A stretch of 18,218 bases of DNA from Pseudomonadota bacterium (GTDB lineage Bacteria > Pseudomonadota > Gammaproteobacteria > Burkholderiales > Burkholderiaceae), in contig JAKORH010000306.1 of assembly GCA_029777935.1 (NCBI GenBank), positions 1 through 18,218 of the forward strand. Reading direction: 5' to 3'. Under the pieces are notes generated by a model. The model saw nothing but the letters and a program-made list of their open reading frames with translations, did not search any database and was not told where the DNA came from. Below, piece by piece: positions 1 to 11,433 of the stretch; the first letter of the stretch is position 1; every line of letters begins with the position of its first letter. Made by a program: the position numbers and the translations under genes.

Positions 1-2560
<2,560 letters not shown>

Positions 2561-2575
2561 CTTGCAGGGGATGAG

Positions 2576-3406
2576 ATGACGACGCCTTCCATCATCACCG
2601 TGGCAATCACCGGATCGCTGCCGCGCAAGAAGGACAACCCGGCCGTGCCGATCAGCGTGGCCGAGCAGGTCGAATCGACGCACGAGGCGTTCGAAGCCGG
2701 CGCCACGCTCGTGCACCTGCACGTGCGCAACGACGACGAAACGCCGACCTCGTCGCCCGCGCGCTTCGCGCGTGTGATCGAAGGCATCCGCGCGCACTGC
2801 CCCGGGATGATCGTGCAGGTCTCCACCGGCGGACGCTCGGGCGCCGGGCGGGAGCGCGGCGGCATGCTGTCGCTCGAGCCCGACATGGCGTCGCTCGCGA
2901 CCGGGTCGGTCAACTTCCCCACGCGCGTGTACGACAACCCGCCCGATCTCGTCGAATGGCTGGCCGACGAGATGCGCCGCTACTGCGTGAAGCCCGAGGT
3001 CGAGGCGTTCGATCTGTCGATGATCTTCTCGGCCGTCGCGCTGCAGAGGGCCGGCAAGCTCGACGCGCCGCTGCACGTGCAATTCGTGATGGGCGTGAAG
3101 AACGCGATGCCGGTGGACCGCGCGGTGTTCGAGTTCTACGTGGAAACGCTTAAGCGCCTCGCGCCGGAGGCGACCTGGACCGGCGCCGGCATCGGCAAGG
3201 ACCAGATCACGCTGGCGCGCTGGTCGCTTGAACTGGGCGGCCACTGCCGCACGGGGATGGAAGACAACGTGCGCCTGGATCGCGACACGCTGGCGCCGTC
3301 GAACGCGGCGCTCGTCAGGCAGGTCGTGCAGTTGTGCGCCGAGTACGGGCGCCGCCCCGCCACGCCGGCCGAGGCGCGCCGGCTGCTGTCGTTGCCGGCG
3401 CGCTGA
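2576..3406 (+). CDS. Beta-keto acid cleavage enzyme (BKACE, DUF849 family)
   Basis: 276 residues. BKACE enzymes condense a beta-keto acid with acetyl-CoA and cleave it, releasing acetoacetate and a new CoA ester. The family's Zn2+ ligands are visible: the HxH of LVHLHVR (His47, His49) and the Glu of TGMEDN (Glu229). VSTGG (82-86) and GAGIGKDQ (203-210) are further family blocks. ATG at 2576 has AGGGG 5 bases upstream and lies 15 bp after the pobA stop, so the two are probably co-transcribed. Databases often call such proteins 3-keto-5-aminohexanoate cleavage protein, but that substrate applies to few members. Some characterised BKACEs accept beta-ketoadipate, which would fit a gene beside pobA; this is inference. 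The second BKACE at 12313-13245 is only distantly similar. Confidence 0.9.
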   Translation: MTTPSIITVAITGSLPRKKDNPAVPISVAEQVESTHEAFEAGATLVHLHVRNDDETPTSSPARFARVIEGIRAHCPGMIVQVSTGGRSGAGRERGGMLSLEPDMASLATGSVNFPTRVYDNPPDLVEWLADEMRRYCVKPEVEAFDLSMIFSAVALQRAGKLDAPLHVQFVMGVKNAMPVDRAVFEFYVETLKRLAPEATWTGAGIGKDQITLARWSLELGGHCRTGMEDNVRLDRDTLAPSNAALVRQVVQLCAEYGRRPATPAEARRLLSLPAR

Positions 3407-3452
3407 TAGGCGCTTCTTCCGCGAAAGTGGCGACTCGGTTAGTGTCGGCGTC

Positions 3453-4847
3453 ATGCCCGCCGGCACGAGTCTCACCCATTGGCTGACGCTGCACGCACTG
3501 GTCACCGTCGTGGCCGTGCTCGTCTACGTCGTGACGACCTACGCGATGCAGCAGCGGCGGCAGCCGGCCGCGGCGATCGCGTGGATCCTTTTCATTTTGC
3601 TGCTGCCCTACGCGGCGCTGCCGCTGTACTTGACCTTCGGCACGCGCAAGCTCGTGCGGCCGCATGCCGGCGTTCCCGCAGCGCCGGCGGCGGCGCGCCC
3701 CGGCGAGCCGTGGGCAGTCGAAACCCTGCTCGCGCTCGGCCAACCCGCTCCGGCCGCGTATCACGAACTCAACCTGCACGAGGACGGCGCGCGGGCAGGC
3801 CGCGCGCTGTTCGACGTGATCGGCGGCGCGCAAAGCAGCGTGGACATCTGCACGTTCATCCTGGCGCGCGACGGTCTCGGTGACGCGGTGCTCGACGCGC
3901 TGTGCCAGGCGGCGCGCCGCGGCGTGCGCGTGCGCCTGCTGCTCGACGGCCTCGGGTACTTGATGGCCAGCCGTCCGAAGCTCGATCGGCTCGCGGCGGC
4001 GGGTGGCGCCTGTACGCTGTTCGTGCCGCCGTTGAGTTCGCCGCTGAAGGGCCGGACCAATCTGCGCAATCACCGCAAGCTGATCGTGGCCGATGCCGGC
4101 CACGACGCGGCGCGCCTGTGGTGCGGCGGGCGCAACCTCGCCGCCGAGTATTTCGATGGCGCGGCCGCGGCGCCGCCGTGGCGCGACCTGAGCTTCGACC
4201 TGCGCGGACCGCTGGTGCAGCAGGCGGGCGACCTGTTCGAGCACGACTGGAATTTCGCGAACGGGCGGCCCGCAAGTCCGCTTTCCGCCGGCAGCGCGCC
4301 GCGCCAGGCCGCCCGCGGTGCACAGGTGGTGGCGTCGGGTCCCGATCAGTTCGACGACACGATCTATGCGCTGCTCGTCACGGCGGCCTATCGGGCGCGC
4401 CGCCGCATCGCACTCGCCACGCCGTACTTCGTTCCCGACGCCGGGCTGCTGATGGCACTCTCCATCGCGGCACGGAGCGGCGTCGCGGTCGATCTGCTGC
4501 TGCCCGCGCGATCGAATCATCGCCTGTCGGACCTGGCGCGCAGCCGCGCGCTGCGCGCACTGGCGCACGCGGGCGGCCGGATCTGGCTCGCACCCGCCAT
4601 GCTGCATGCCAAACTGGCCGTCATCGACGACGAGCTGGCACTGGCCGGTTCCGCCAATTTCGACAACCGCAGCCTGTTCGTGAACTACGAACTGATGGTC
4701 GCCTTCCACGACAGCGCCGATGTGCGCCGCTTCGCCGCGTGGTTCGAAGCCGAACGGCGCACGGCGCAGCCGTACGTCGCGACTGCACCCGGACTGGTCC
4801 GCGACGTGGCGGAGGGCATGCTGCTGTGGATCGGATTCCAGCTTTGA
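3453..4847 (+). CDS. cls: Cardiolipin synthase, phospholipase D superfamily (ClsA-like)
   Basis: 464 residues. Bacterial Cls joins two phosphatidylglycerol molecules into cardiolipin and glycerol at the inner membrane. Two N-terminal membrane segments are visible (about residues 13-31 and 40-62), typical of ClsA. Both HKD motifs are intact: NHRKLIVAD (His207, Lys209, Asp214) and LHAKLAVID (His385, Lys387, Asp392), each followed by the expected G...N block (GGRNLA; GSANFDNRS). ATG at 3453 is the start that places the first membrane helix near the N-terminus; the ribosome site is weak. The 46-bp gap after the BKACE gene shows no clear terminator or promoter, so read-through is possible. The stop codon TGA (4845-4847) overlaps the TTG start of mgtA, which implies translational coupling. 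The PLD-type phospholipid synthase call is firm; the exact product is inferred from architecture. Confidence 0.9.
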   Translation: MPAGTSLTHWLTLHALVTVVAVLVYVVTTYAMQQRRQPAAAIAWILFILLLPYAALPLYLTFGTRKLVRPHAGVPAAPAAARPGEPWAVETLLALGQPAPAAYHELNLHEDGARAGRALFDVIGGAQSSVDICTFILARDGLGDAVLDALCQAARRGVRVRLLLDGLGYLMASRPKLDRLAAAGGACTLFVPPLSSPLKGRTNLRNHRKLIVADAGHDAARLWCGGRNLAAEYFDGAAAAPPWRDLSFDLRGPLVQQAGDLFEHDWNFANGRPASPLSAGSAPRQAARGAQVVASGPDQFDDTIYALLVTAAYRARRRIALATPYFVPDAGLLMALSIAARSGVAVDLLLPARSNHRLSDLARSRALRALAHAGGRIWLAPAMLHAKLAVIDDELALAGSANFDNRSLFVNYELMVAFHDSADVRRFAAWFEAERRTAQPYVATAPGLVRDVAEGMLLWIGFQL

Positions 4848-7444
4848 ATCAGCGCCAATCGCGTCTCGCCTTGCCCGACTCGGCCGACACGCAGGAAGCG
4901 CCCTTCTGGACGCGCCCGCTCGCCGACCTGCTGGCCGAACTCGCGGCCGATGCCCACGCCGGCCTGACGAGCGACGAAGCCGCGCGCCGGCATGCGCAGC
5001 ACGGCGACAACGTGCTGGAACTGAAGCGCCGTCGTTCGCTGGCGCTCGACTACCTCGCGCGTTTTCGCAACCCGCTCGTGCTGCTGCTGCTGGCGGCGAG
5101 CATCGTTTCGGCGGCGCTCGGCGATGTCGCCAGCTTCGCGGTGATCGCGCTGGTGCTGATCGGCAGCGTCACGCTCGACTTCGTGCAGGAGCGCCGCGCG
5201 GGCAACGCCGCGGCGCGCCTGCGGGCGTCGGTCGCCGTGCGCGCCAGCGTGCTGCGCGACGGCCGCGCGGTGCAGCTTCCCACGGCCGCGCTGGTTCCGG
5301 GCGACGTCGTCGAACTCGCCGCCGGCGATCTGGTGCCCGCCGACGGGCGCGTGCTCGAAGCGCGCGACTTCTTCGTCCGCCAGTCGCTGCTGACCGGCGA
5401 GTCCTTCCCGGTCGAGAAGCAAGCCGCCGACCTGTCCGCGGGCGAGACCGAACTCGTCGCGGCGAGCAACGCCGCGTTCATGGGCTCGTCGGTCCTGAGC
5501 GGCAGCGCACGGCTGCTGATTGTCCGCACGGGTCGCGCCACCTACCTCGGCGGCATCGCCGAATCGCTGCGGACCGAGCCGCCGCCCACCGCGTTCGAGA
5601 TCGGAACGCGGCGCTTCGGGCAACTGATCCTGCAGATGACGCTGCTGCTGGTGCTGTTCGTCGTGCTGGTCAACGCGTTCTCGCATCGGCCGGTGCTGGA
5701 GACGCTGATGTTCGCGGTGGCGCTGGCGGTCGGCCTGACGCCCGAACTGCTGCCGATGATCGTGTCGGTGACGCTGGCCCGCGGCGCGCTGCGGATGGCC
5801 GACAGGAAGGTCATCGTCAAGCGGCTGGCGTCGATCCAGAATCTCGGCAGCATGGACGTGCTGTGCACCGACAAGACCGGCACGCTGACCGAGGCGACGA
5901 TCCGGCTCGAGCAGCACGTCGATGTCGCCGGCCGCGACAGCGACCACGTGCTGCTGCTGGCGTACCTGAACAGCCGCTTCGAGACCGGGCTGCGCAGCCC
6001 GCTCGACGACGCGATCCTCGCGCACGGCGAACTGAACATCGAGGGCTGGCGCAAGATCGACGAGGTCCCGTTCGGCTTCGAGCGGCGCCGCGTGTCCGTG
6101 CTGGTCGAGCGTGCGGGCGAACGGTTGCTGATCGTCAAGGGCGCGCCCGAGGACGTCGTGCGGCTGGCCTCGCAGTACGAAGACGGTGCGGCCGACCGGC
6201 TGCAGCCGCTCGACGACGCCGCGCGGCACGCCGCGCTCGCGCAGTTCGAGCGGCTGAGCCGGGAAGGGTTTCGCGTGCTCGCGGTCGCCTGGCGCCGGGT
6301 CGACCCGGACCACGCGCACGCGATCGTCGACGACGAGACTCAGCTCGTGCTCGCCGGCTTCGCGGCGTTCCTCGATCCGCCGAAGGCGAGCACTGCGGCC
6401 GCGCTGCAGGAACTGCGCCGCAGCCACGTGCAGGTCAAGGTGCTGACCGGCGACAACGAGTGGGTCACGCACCACGTCTGCGCGCAGGTCGGGTTGCCGG
6501 TGACGGCGACGCTGACCGGCGCGCAGATCGATCAGCTCGATGACCACGCGCTCGCGGTGCAGGCGCAGCGCGCCACCGCGTTCTGCCGCGTGTCGCCGGC
6601 GCAGAAGAGCCGTGTCCTGCGCACGCTGCGCCGCCGCGGCCACGTGGTCGGATTCCTCGGCGACGGCGTCAACGACGCGCCGTCGCTGCACGATGCCGAC
6701 ATCGGCATCTCGGTCGACTCCGCGGTCGACGTGGCCAAGGAAGCGGCCGACATGATCCTGCTCGAGCGCGATCTGGCCGTGCTGCACGACGGCGTGATCG
6801 AGGGGCGGCGCACGTTCGCCAACGTGATGAAGTACATCATGATGGGCACCAGCTCCAACTTCGGCAACATGTTCAGCATGGCCGCGGCGTCGCTCGCACT
6901 GCCCTTCCTGCCGATGCTGCCGGTGCAGATCCTGCTGAACAACCTGCTGTACGACCTGTCCGAAGTGCCCATCCCGCTCGATCGCGTCGACGCCGAGTAC
7001 CTGCGCCGCCCGCACGACTGGGACCCGAACTTCATCCGCCGCTTCATGCTCACGCTGGGGCCGGTCAGCTCGGTGTTCGACCTGCTGACCTTCGCGCTGC
7101 TGCTCGCCGTCTTCCAGGCCGGCGAAGCCATGTTCCGCACCGGATGGTTCATCGAGTCCATGGCCACCCAGGTGCTGGTGATCTTCGTGATCCGCACCCG
7201 CGGCAATCCCTGGCGCAGCCGCCCGCATCCGTGGCTCGCTGCGACTGCGCTCGCGGTGGTGGCCATCGCGGTCGCGCTGCCGTACACGCCGCTCGCGGAC
7301 CTGTTCGGCTTTGCTGCGCCGCCGCTCGCCTTCCTGCTGCTGATCGCCGCTCTCGTGGTCGTCTACCTGGCAGCGGCCGAAGCGGCGAAGCGCTGGTTCT
7401 ATCGGAGCCGGCGCCGCCACCGCGCGGTGCGCCGCCGCGGTTAG
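4844..7444 (+). CDS. mgtA: Mg2+-importing P-type ATPase (MgtA type, P3B)
   Basis: 866 residues against about 898 in E. coli MgtA. It moves Mg2+ into the cytoplasm using ATP. Visible parts are the N-terminal cation-ATPase domain ([10 protein letters not shown], 40-49), the actuator TGES (184-187), the M4 block [20 protein letters not shown] typical of MgtA/MgtB, the phosphorylation site CTDKTGTLT (Asp343), the nucleotide-binding KGAPEDVV, the hinge GDGVNDAP (near 605), and late helices containing SSNFGNMFS and [18 protein letters not shown]. The TTG at 4844 is the best start: it shares bases with the cls stop (TTGA), and the next 20 residues lead into the usual N-terminus. A further in-frame TTG lies about 26 bp downstream. 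No mgtL-like leader is seen, because cls occupies the upstream DNA. Conserved motifs are intact and the family is certain; the start codon is less so. Confidence 0.93.
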   Translation: MNQRQSRLALPDSADTQEAPFWTRPLADLLAELAADAHAGLTSDEAARRHAQHGDNVLELKRRRSLALDYLARFRNPLVLLLLAASIVSAALGDVASFAVIALVLIGSVTLDFVQERRAGNAAARLRASVAVRASVLRDGRAVQLPTAALVPGDVVELAAGDLVPADGRVLEARDFFVRQSLLTGESFPVEKQAADLSAGETELVAASNAAFMGSSVLSGSARLLIVRTGRATYLGGIAESLRTEPPPTAFEIGTRRFGQLILQMTLLLVLFVVLVNAFSHRPVLETLMFAVALAVGLTPELLPMIVSVTLARGALRMADRKVIVKRLASIQNLGSMDVLCTDKTGTLTEATIRLEQHVDVAGRDSDHVLLLAYLNSRFETGLRSPLDDAILAHGELNIEGWRKIDEVPFGFERRRVSVLVERAGERLLIVKGAPEDVVRLASQYEDGAADRLQPLDDAARHAALAQFERLSREGFRVLAVAWRRVDPDHAHAIVDDETQLVLAGFAAFLDPPKASTAAALQELRRSHVQVKVLTGDNEWVTHHVCAQVGLPVTATLTGAQIDQLDDHALAVQAQRATAFCRVSPAQKSRVLRTLRRRGHVVGFLGDGVNDAPSLHDADIGISVDSAVDVAKEAADMILLERDLAVLHDGVIEGRRTFANVMKYIMMGTSSNFGNMFSMAAASLALPFLPMLPVQILLNNLLYDLSEVPIPLDRVDAEYLRRPHDWDPNFIRRFMLTLGPVSSVFDLLTFALLLAVFQAGEAMFRTGWFIESMATQVLVIFVIRTRGNPWRSRPHPWLAATALAVVAIAVALPYTPLADLFGFAAPPLAFLLLIAALVVVYLAAAEAAKRWFYRSRRRHRAVRRRG

Positions 7445-7476
7445 GAAACGAAGGGAATCGGCGGCGTGTCGGACCG

Positions 7477-7492
7477 CGCGCATGATTGCGCG
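7477..7492. other. Short inverted repeat after mgtA
   Basis: CGCGCA (7477-7482) and TGCGCG (7487-7492) form a 6-bp stem with a 4-base TGAT loop, 33 bases after the mgtA stop, followed by TT only. It could be a weak terminator between mgtA and glgC. The rest of this 153-bp gap shows a lone -35-like CTGACA (7513-7518) without a convincing -10. Confidence 0.25.
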
Positions 7493-7597
7493 TTCGGGCG
7501 TCGTCCAGCGACCTGACAATTCTCAATCTCCCGCGCAGAGTTCCGCATAAGTTCGCGCCCGCAGGTCATGCAACTTGCACGACCGGAAGGGGTGGCC

Positions 7598-8944
7598 ATG
7601 GCCGACATCGTGGAACTCGTGCCGCCGACGACGCACTTCGCTCGCGAGGCGTCGGCCCGTCCGGCGCCTCGGGCCGAGCGCGGCGCCGAGCGTCCCGGCC
7701 ATGGCCTGCAGGTACGCGACACGACGGCGCTGGTACGCAGCACGATGGCGATCGTGCTGGCCGGCGGGCGCGGCACGCGACTGGCGAACCTGACCGATAC
7801 GCGCGCCAAGCCGGCGGTGTCTTTCGGCGGCGCGTACCGGATGATCGACTTCGCGCTGTCGAACTGCGTGAACTCGGGCATCCGCCGCATCGGCGTGTGC
7901 ACGCAGTACAAGGCCCAGAGCCTGATCGCGCACGTGCAGCAGGCATGGAACTTCCTCGACCGCCGCATCGGCGAGTTCATCGAACTGATGCCGGCGCAGC
8001 AGCGCGTCGACATGAACTGGTACCGCGGCACTGCCGATGCGGTATTCCAGAACATCGACTTGATCCGGCGCGAGCATGCCGACTTCGTGCTCGTGCTGGC
8101 CGGCGATCACGTCTACAAGATGGATTACCGGCGCATGCTCGCCGACCATGCGGCCCGCGGCGCCGACGTCACGGTCGGCTGCGTCGAGGTTCCGCTGCAG
8201 AGCGCGAGCCAGTTCGGCGTGATGCAGGTCGACGCCGACTCCCGCGTCACACGCTTCGAGGAAAAGCCGGCGCAGCCGAAGCCGTTACCCGATGCGCCGG
8301 GCCGCGTGCTCGCCAGCATGGGCATCTACGTGTTCGACACCGAGGTGCTGACGCGCGAACTGGCGCTCGATGCCAGGCTCGCCGGCTCGCAGCACGATTT
8401 CGGCCATGACCTTCTGCCGCGGCTGGTGGCCGGCGGCGCCCGCGTGCACGCGCATCCGCTTGCGCGCAGTGCGGCCGGCGCGCGGCCCGGCGCCTACTGG
8501 CGCGATGTCGGCACGGTCGATTCGTACTGGGCAGCGAATCTGGAACTGACGCGCGCCGACGCACCCCTGGATCTGTATGACCGCGACTGGCCGATCCTGT
8601 CGGCGCTTCGCCATCTGCCGCCGGCCAAGTTCGTGTTGGCAGACGGCCGCTGCGGACAGGCGATCGACTCGCTGGTCGCCAATGGCTGCATCGTGCGCGG
8701 CGCCACCGTGCGCAATTCGGTGCTGTCATGCAACGTCAGTGCCGATCCGGGCGCGGCGATCGAGGACTCGGTCATCCTGCCCAACGCGCAGATCGGAGCG
8801 CGCGCGATCGTCCGGCGCGCGGTGATCGACAAGAATTGCCGGCTGCCGGCGGACTTCGTGGTCGGCGTCTGTCCGGAACAGGATCGCCGCCGCTTCCACG
8901 TCACGCCAGGCGGCGTGACGCTGGTGACGCCGGCGATGCTCTAG
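7598..8944 (+). CDS. glgC: Glucose-1-phosphate adenylyltransferase (ADP-glucose pyrophosphorylase)
   Basis: 448 residues. It makes ADP-glucose from glucose-1-phosphate and ATP, the committed step of bacterial glycogen synthesis. The nucleotidyltransferase domain starts with [11 protein letters not shown] (52-62), followed by [10 protein letters not shown] (Lys71 aligns with the activator-site Lys39 of E. coli), [61 protein letters not shown] and [13 protein letters not shown] left-handed beta-helix domain follows ([14 protein letters not shown] onward) and ends [13 protein letters not shown] at 7598 has GGAAGGGG 5 bases upstream; an ATG at 7568 is in frame but poorly spaced from any ribosome site. 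Even from 7598 there are about 50 residues before the nucleotide motif, some 28 more than in E. coli, and they are polar and low-complexity. No other glycogen gene lies in the window. Confidence 0.95.
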   Translation: MADIVELVPPTTHFAREASARPAPRAERGAERPGHGLQVRDTTALVRSTMAIVLAGGRGTRLANLTDTRAKPAVSFGGAYRMIDFALSNCVNSGIRRIGVCTQYKAQSLIAHVQQAWNFLDRRIGEFIELMPAQQRVDMNWYRGTADAVFQNIDLIRREHADFVLVLAGDHVYKMDYRRMLADHAARGADVTVGCVEVPLQSASQFGVMQVDADSRVTRFEEKPAQPKPLPDAPGRVLASMGIYVFDTEVLTRELALDARLAGSQHDFGHDLLPRLVAGGARVHAHPLARSAAGARPGAYWRDVGTVDSYWAANLELTRADAPLDLYDRDWPILSALRHLPPAKFVLADGRCGQAIDSLVANGCIVRGATVRNSVLSCNVSADPGAAIEDSVILPNAQIGARAIVRRAVIDKNCRLPADFVVGVCPEQDRRRFHVTPGGVTLVTPAML

Positions 8945-8980
8945 AACCTATCTCGGTATCCGCGACTGTACTTCGTCCTC

Positions 8981-9010
8981 GCGCGTCAACGGGCCGTCGG
9001 CCGCACGCGC
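8981..9010. other. Nested inverted repeat after glgC (possible terminator)
   Basis: GCGCGT (8981-8986) pairs with ACGCGC (9005-9010). Inside, GGCC (8992-8995) pairs with GGCC (8999-9002) around a GTC loop. It lies about 36 bases past the glgC stop and has no T tract. The remaining bases of this 150-bp gap before the exporter genes show no clear promoter. Confidence 0.25.
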
Positions 9011-9094
9011 GCGGATCGCCGGCACTCGATCGCTGCCACGGCTGCGGCCGGCGGCGGTTCACAATGCAATCTCCGCGTACGACTCGAGTGGCAG

Positions 9095-9934
9095 ATGAAC
9101 GACACCGCCCCGCCGTTCAGTCCAACGCTTGCGCCGTTGTCGCCCGCAGTCGGCGCGAACGACCTGACCCGCCGCTTCGGCGACCTTGTCGCGGTCGATC
9201 GCGTGACTTTTTCGGTACCGGCGCGCGAGATCTTCGGGCTGATCGGACCCAACGGCGCCGGCAAGAGCACGCTGATCAAGATGCTGACCACACTGCTGCC
9301 GCCCACCGGCGGGTCGGCGCACGTGGCGGGCTTCGACATCGCCCGCGAGCCGGCTGCGGTGCGGAAGCGTATCGGCTACGTGCCGCAACTGCTGTCGGCC
9401 GACGGCGAGCTGACCGGCTACGAGAACCTGCTGCTGTCGGCGCGGCTGTATCTGATTCCGCGCCGCGAACGCGAAGGCCGGATCGCGCAGGCGCTGGCGA
9501 TGATGGGACTGGACGAGGTGCGCGACCGCCTCGTTCGGACCTACTCGGGGGGCATGATCCGGCGGCTCGAAATCGCGCAGAGCACGCTGCATCGGCCGCG
9601 CGTGATCTTCATGGACGAGCCCACCGTCGGCCTCGATCCAAGCGGGCGGCACGCGGTCTGGAAGCACGTGCGCGCGCTGCGCGAGCAATTCGGCGCGGCG
9701 ATCGTCCTGACCACGCACCAGATGGAAGAAGCCGACGAGCTGTGCGACCGCATCGGCGTGCTGCATGCCGGACGCCTGGTCGCGGTCGGCACGCCGCAGG
9801 AGCTGAAGGAAAGGGTCGGCGAAGGCGCCACGCTCGACGACGTGTTCGAGGCGCTCACCGGCGCGGTGCTCGCGGATCGCGGCGGTTACAGCGACGTGCG
9901 GAGCGAGCGGCGGGGAGTCCGCGAACATGGCTGA
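9095..9934 (+). CDS. ABC-2 type exporter ATP-binding subunit (DrrA/CcmA-like)
   Basis: 279 residues; the cytoplasmic ATPase of an export system. In order: Walker A GPNGAGKST (51-59), Q-loop VPQ (96-98), signature YSGGMIRR (150-157), Walker B VIFMDEPTVGLD (170-181) and the switch histidine in TTHQMEEADELCD (His208). The SGGM signature, the HQMEEAD block and the TPQELKERVG...LDDVFEALTG tail are typical of the drug-resistance DrrA subfamily. ATG at 9095 is used; a 20-residue Pro/Ala-rich lead precedes the domain. The gene overlaps the permease by 8 bp, so the two are translated together. The cargo cannot be told from sequence: DrrA-like pairs export antibiotics, lipids or polysaccharides. Adjacency to glgC need not mean function. 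Confidence 0.92.
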   Translation: MNDTAPPFSPTLAPLSPAVGANDLTRRFGDLVAVDRVTFSVPAREIFGLIGPNGAGKSTLIKMLTTLLPPTGGSAHVAGFDIAREPAAVRKRIGYVPQLLSADGELTGYENLLLSARLYLIPRREREGRIAQALAMMGLDEVRDRLVRTYSGGMIRRLEIAQSTLHRPRVIFMDEPTVGLDPSGRHAVWKHVRALREQFGAAIVLTTHQMEEADELCDRIGVLHAGRLVAVGTPQELKERVGEGATLDDVFEALTGAVLADRGGYSDVRSERRGVREHG

Positions 9935-10727
9935 GCCCGGCACCATCCGATCCGCCGCCGCCGGCTACGTCGCGCAGGCGTGGGCCGTCACCGACACCGA
10001 GCTGCGCAAGCTGAGGCACGATCCGCTCGAGCTCCTCACACGCGCCGTGCAGCCGATCCTGTGGCTGACGCTGTTCGGCCAGGTGATGGCACACGTGCGC
10101 GGCGTCAGCCGCGAAGGCACGCCCTACCTCGATTTCCTGGCGCCGGGCGTGCTGGCGCAGAGCGTGCTGTTCGTCGCGATCTTCTACGGCATCTCCGTGA
10201 TCTGGGAGCGCGATCTCGGCGCGCTGCACCGGTATCTCGTCAGCCCGGCGCCACGCAGCGCGCTCGTGATCGGCAAGGCGCTGTCGTCGGGCGCGCGCGG
10301 ACTGTCGCAGGCGATCGTGATCTACCTGTGCGCGGCGGCACTGGGCGTCGGTCTGAGCCTGCGGCCGGGCGACATGCTGCTGGCGGCGCTGTTCGTGTGG
10401 ATCGGCTCGGCGCTGTTCTCCACCTTCTCGCTGATCGTCGCCTGCATCGTCAAGACGCGCGAGCGCTTCATGGGCATCGGCCAGGTGCTGACGATGCCGA
10501 TCTTCTTCGCCAGCAACGCCATCTATCCGATCGAACTGATGCCGCACTGGCTGCAGGCAGTCGCCTACCTCAACCCGTTGAGCTATGCAGTCGACGGCCT
10601 GCGTGCCGTGATGCTCGCCAGCGCGCACAGCGAGTTCGGCCTGCTGCGCGATCTCGCCGTGCTGTTCGGCGCCACCGCGCTCGTCGTGGCGATCGCGAGC
10701 CGCATGTACCCACGCATGACGCAGTAA
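9927..10727 (+). CDS. ABC-2 type exporter permease (DrrB-like)
   Basis: 266 residues, the inner-membrane partner of the preceding ATPase. It starts at ATG 9927 inside the last codons of that gene, with GGGGAG a few bases upstream. About six hydrophobic segments are visible, beginning with QPILWLTLFGQVMA, then LAPGVLAQSVLFVAIFYG, AIVIYLCAAALGVGLSL, MLLAALFVWIGSALFSTFSL, the FASNAIYPIELMPHWLQ loop region and a C-terminal LAVLFGATALVVAIAS. The ERDLGALHRYLVSPAPR coupling helix, the FFASNAIYP motif and YLNPLSYAVDGLR are hallmarks of the ABC-2 membrane family. The substrate is unknown. Confidence 0.9.
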   Translation: MAEPGTIRSAAAGYVAQAWAVTDTELRKLRHDPLELLTRAVQPILWLTLFGQVMAHVRGVSREGTPYLDFLAPGVLAQSVLFVAIFYGISVIWERDLGALHRYLVSPAPRSALVIGKALSSGARGLSQAIVIYLCAAALGVGLSLRPGDMLLAALFVWIGSALFSTFSLIVACIVKTRERFMGIGQVLTMPIFFASNAIYPIELMPHWLQAVAYLNPLSYAVDGLRAVMLASAHSEFGLLRDLAVLFGATALVVAIASRMYPRMTQ

Positions 10728-10728
10728 T

Positions 10729-10760
10729 CGACCGCTTTGCAACGGGTCGCGCGGCGGTCG
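10729..10760. terminator. Inverted repeat between convergent genes (possible two-way terminator)
   Basis: CGACCGC (10729-10735) and GCGGTCG (10754-10760) are perfect 7-bp arms around 18 bases, filling the 33-bp gap between the exporter stop and the SH3-protein stop. A shorter alternative pairs CGACC with GGTCG at 10745-10749. The position suits a bidirectional terminator, but there is no T run on either strand. Confidence 0.35.
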
Positions 10761-11390
10761 TCAGCGTTGCCGTTCCTGCTCCACGTTGCGGGACGGCGGC
10801 GGGCGCGGCTGCTCCCGCGCGCCGGGCCGCGATGGCTCGCCATGAGGCCGGCCGGGCGCGGGCGCGCCGGGCGACTGTGAACGCGGACCCGGCACAGGCC
10901 GCGGAATCCGCGGCTGGTGCGCAGGCGGAGCAGGCGCCGCGCCGGGCGGAGGATGCGGCGGCCGCCCCGGGCCGATGGGCCGCGGTGGCCGCGGCTGGTG
11001 CAGCCAGCGGTCGCGGTCGGGATACCAGGGACGATCGCGGTAGAAATGGCCCCAGTAGTCGCCGAGCACGAACGGGATCACCACGATGCCGATCTGCGGC
11101 CCGTAGTCGAGCAGCGGCAACGGCGCATTCTGGTAGACGTAGTCGAGGTTCCCCGCGTAGACCCACCCGCGCTCGACGCCGGCGATGACATCGCACCAGC
11201 TGTAGTCGCTCAGACAGCCCTGCACCGCGACCTGCATGCCTGCCGGCAGGATGGCGACGACCGGGTAGTCGCGGCGCGGGCCCGCGCGCAGATGCGCGTC
11301 CTTCGTCGTGTATGCGATCTGCGCCTGCGCCGCCGCGGACACCGCGAGCAGCGACAACGCCATCATGACCATTGCAGCCAGACGTTTCAT
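10761..11390 (-). CDS. Secreted SH3-domain protein with Pro/Arg-rich tail
   Basis: 209 residues. ATG at 11390 has AGGTGA 5 bases upstream; a GTG at 11399 is in frame but would bury that ribosome site. A signal peptide is clear (MKRLAAMVMM, then a Leu/Ala core ending AQA, probable cut after residue 23). Residues 25-85 form a bacterial SH3 domain (LRAGPRRDYPVVAILPAG ... WCDVIAG ... GWVYAGNLDY) with two cysteines, 59 and 66, that could pair in the periplasm. Then come a hydrophobic stretch (IGIVVIPFVLGDYWG), an aromatic Arg/Asp segment (FYRDRPWYPDRDRW), and about 75 residues almost wholly Pro, Arg, Gly and Ala. This layout is familiar from unnamed Burkholderiales SH3 proteins; a cell-envelope role is inferred, and no function is known to me. 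A weak minus-strand promoter candidate (GTGACG 11437-11432, 17 bp, TATTCG 11414-11409) lies upstream. Confidence 0.85.
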   Translation of the reverse strand: MKRLAAMVMMALSLLAVSAAAQAQIAYTTKDAHLRAGPRRDYPVVAILPAGMQVAVQGCLSDYSWCDVIAGVERGWVYAGNLDYVYQNAPLPLLDYGPQIGIVVIPFVLGDYWGHFYRDRPWYPDRDRWLHQPRPPRPIGPGRPPHPPPGAAPAPPAHQPRIPRPVPGPRSQSPGAPAPGRPHGEPSRPGAREQPRPPPSRNVEQERQR

Positions 11391-11433
11391 GGTGATCACC
11401 TGCGTTCTCGAATACAGCGATACGCGAAACCCG

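Noticed and set aside
3407..3452. Separate promoter or terminator between the first BKACE and cls
   Set aside because: Only 46 bp, with no clear hairpin and no -35/-10 pair.
4685..7519. Very long open frame (944 codons) antisense to mgtA, and other long antisense frames over cls, the BKACE next to pobA, glgC and the liv genes
   Set aside because: The translations are rich in Arg, His, Gln and Ala and show no domain. They mirror GC3-biased codons of the real genes on the other strand.
7513..7541. glgC promoter using CTGACA as -35
   Set aside because: The hexamer 17 bases downstream (CAGAGT) matches only 3 of 6 bases and no better -10 is in range.
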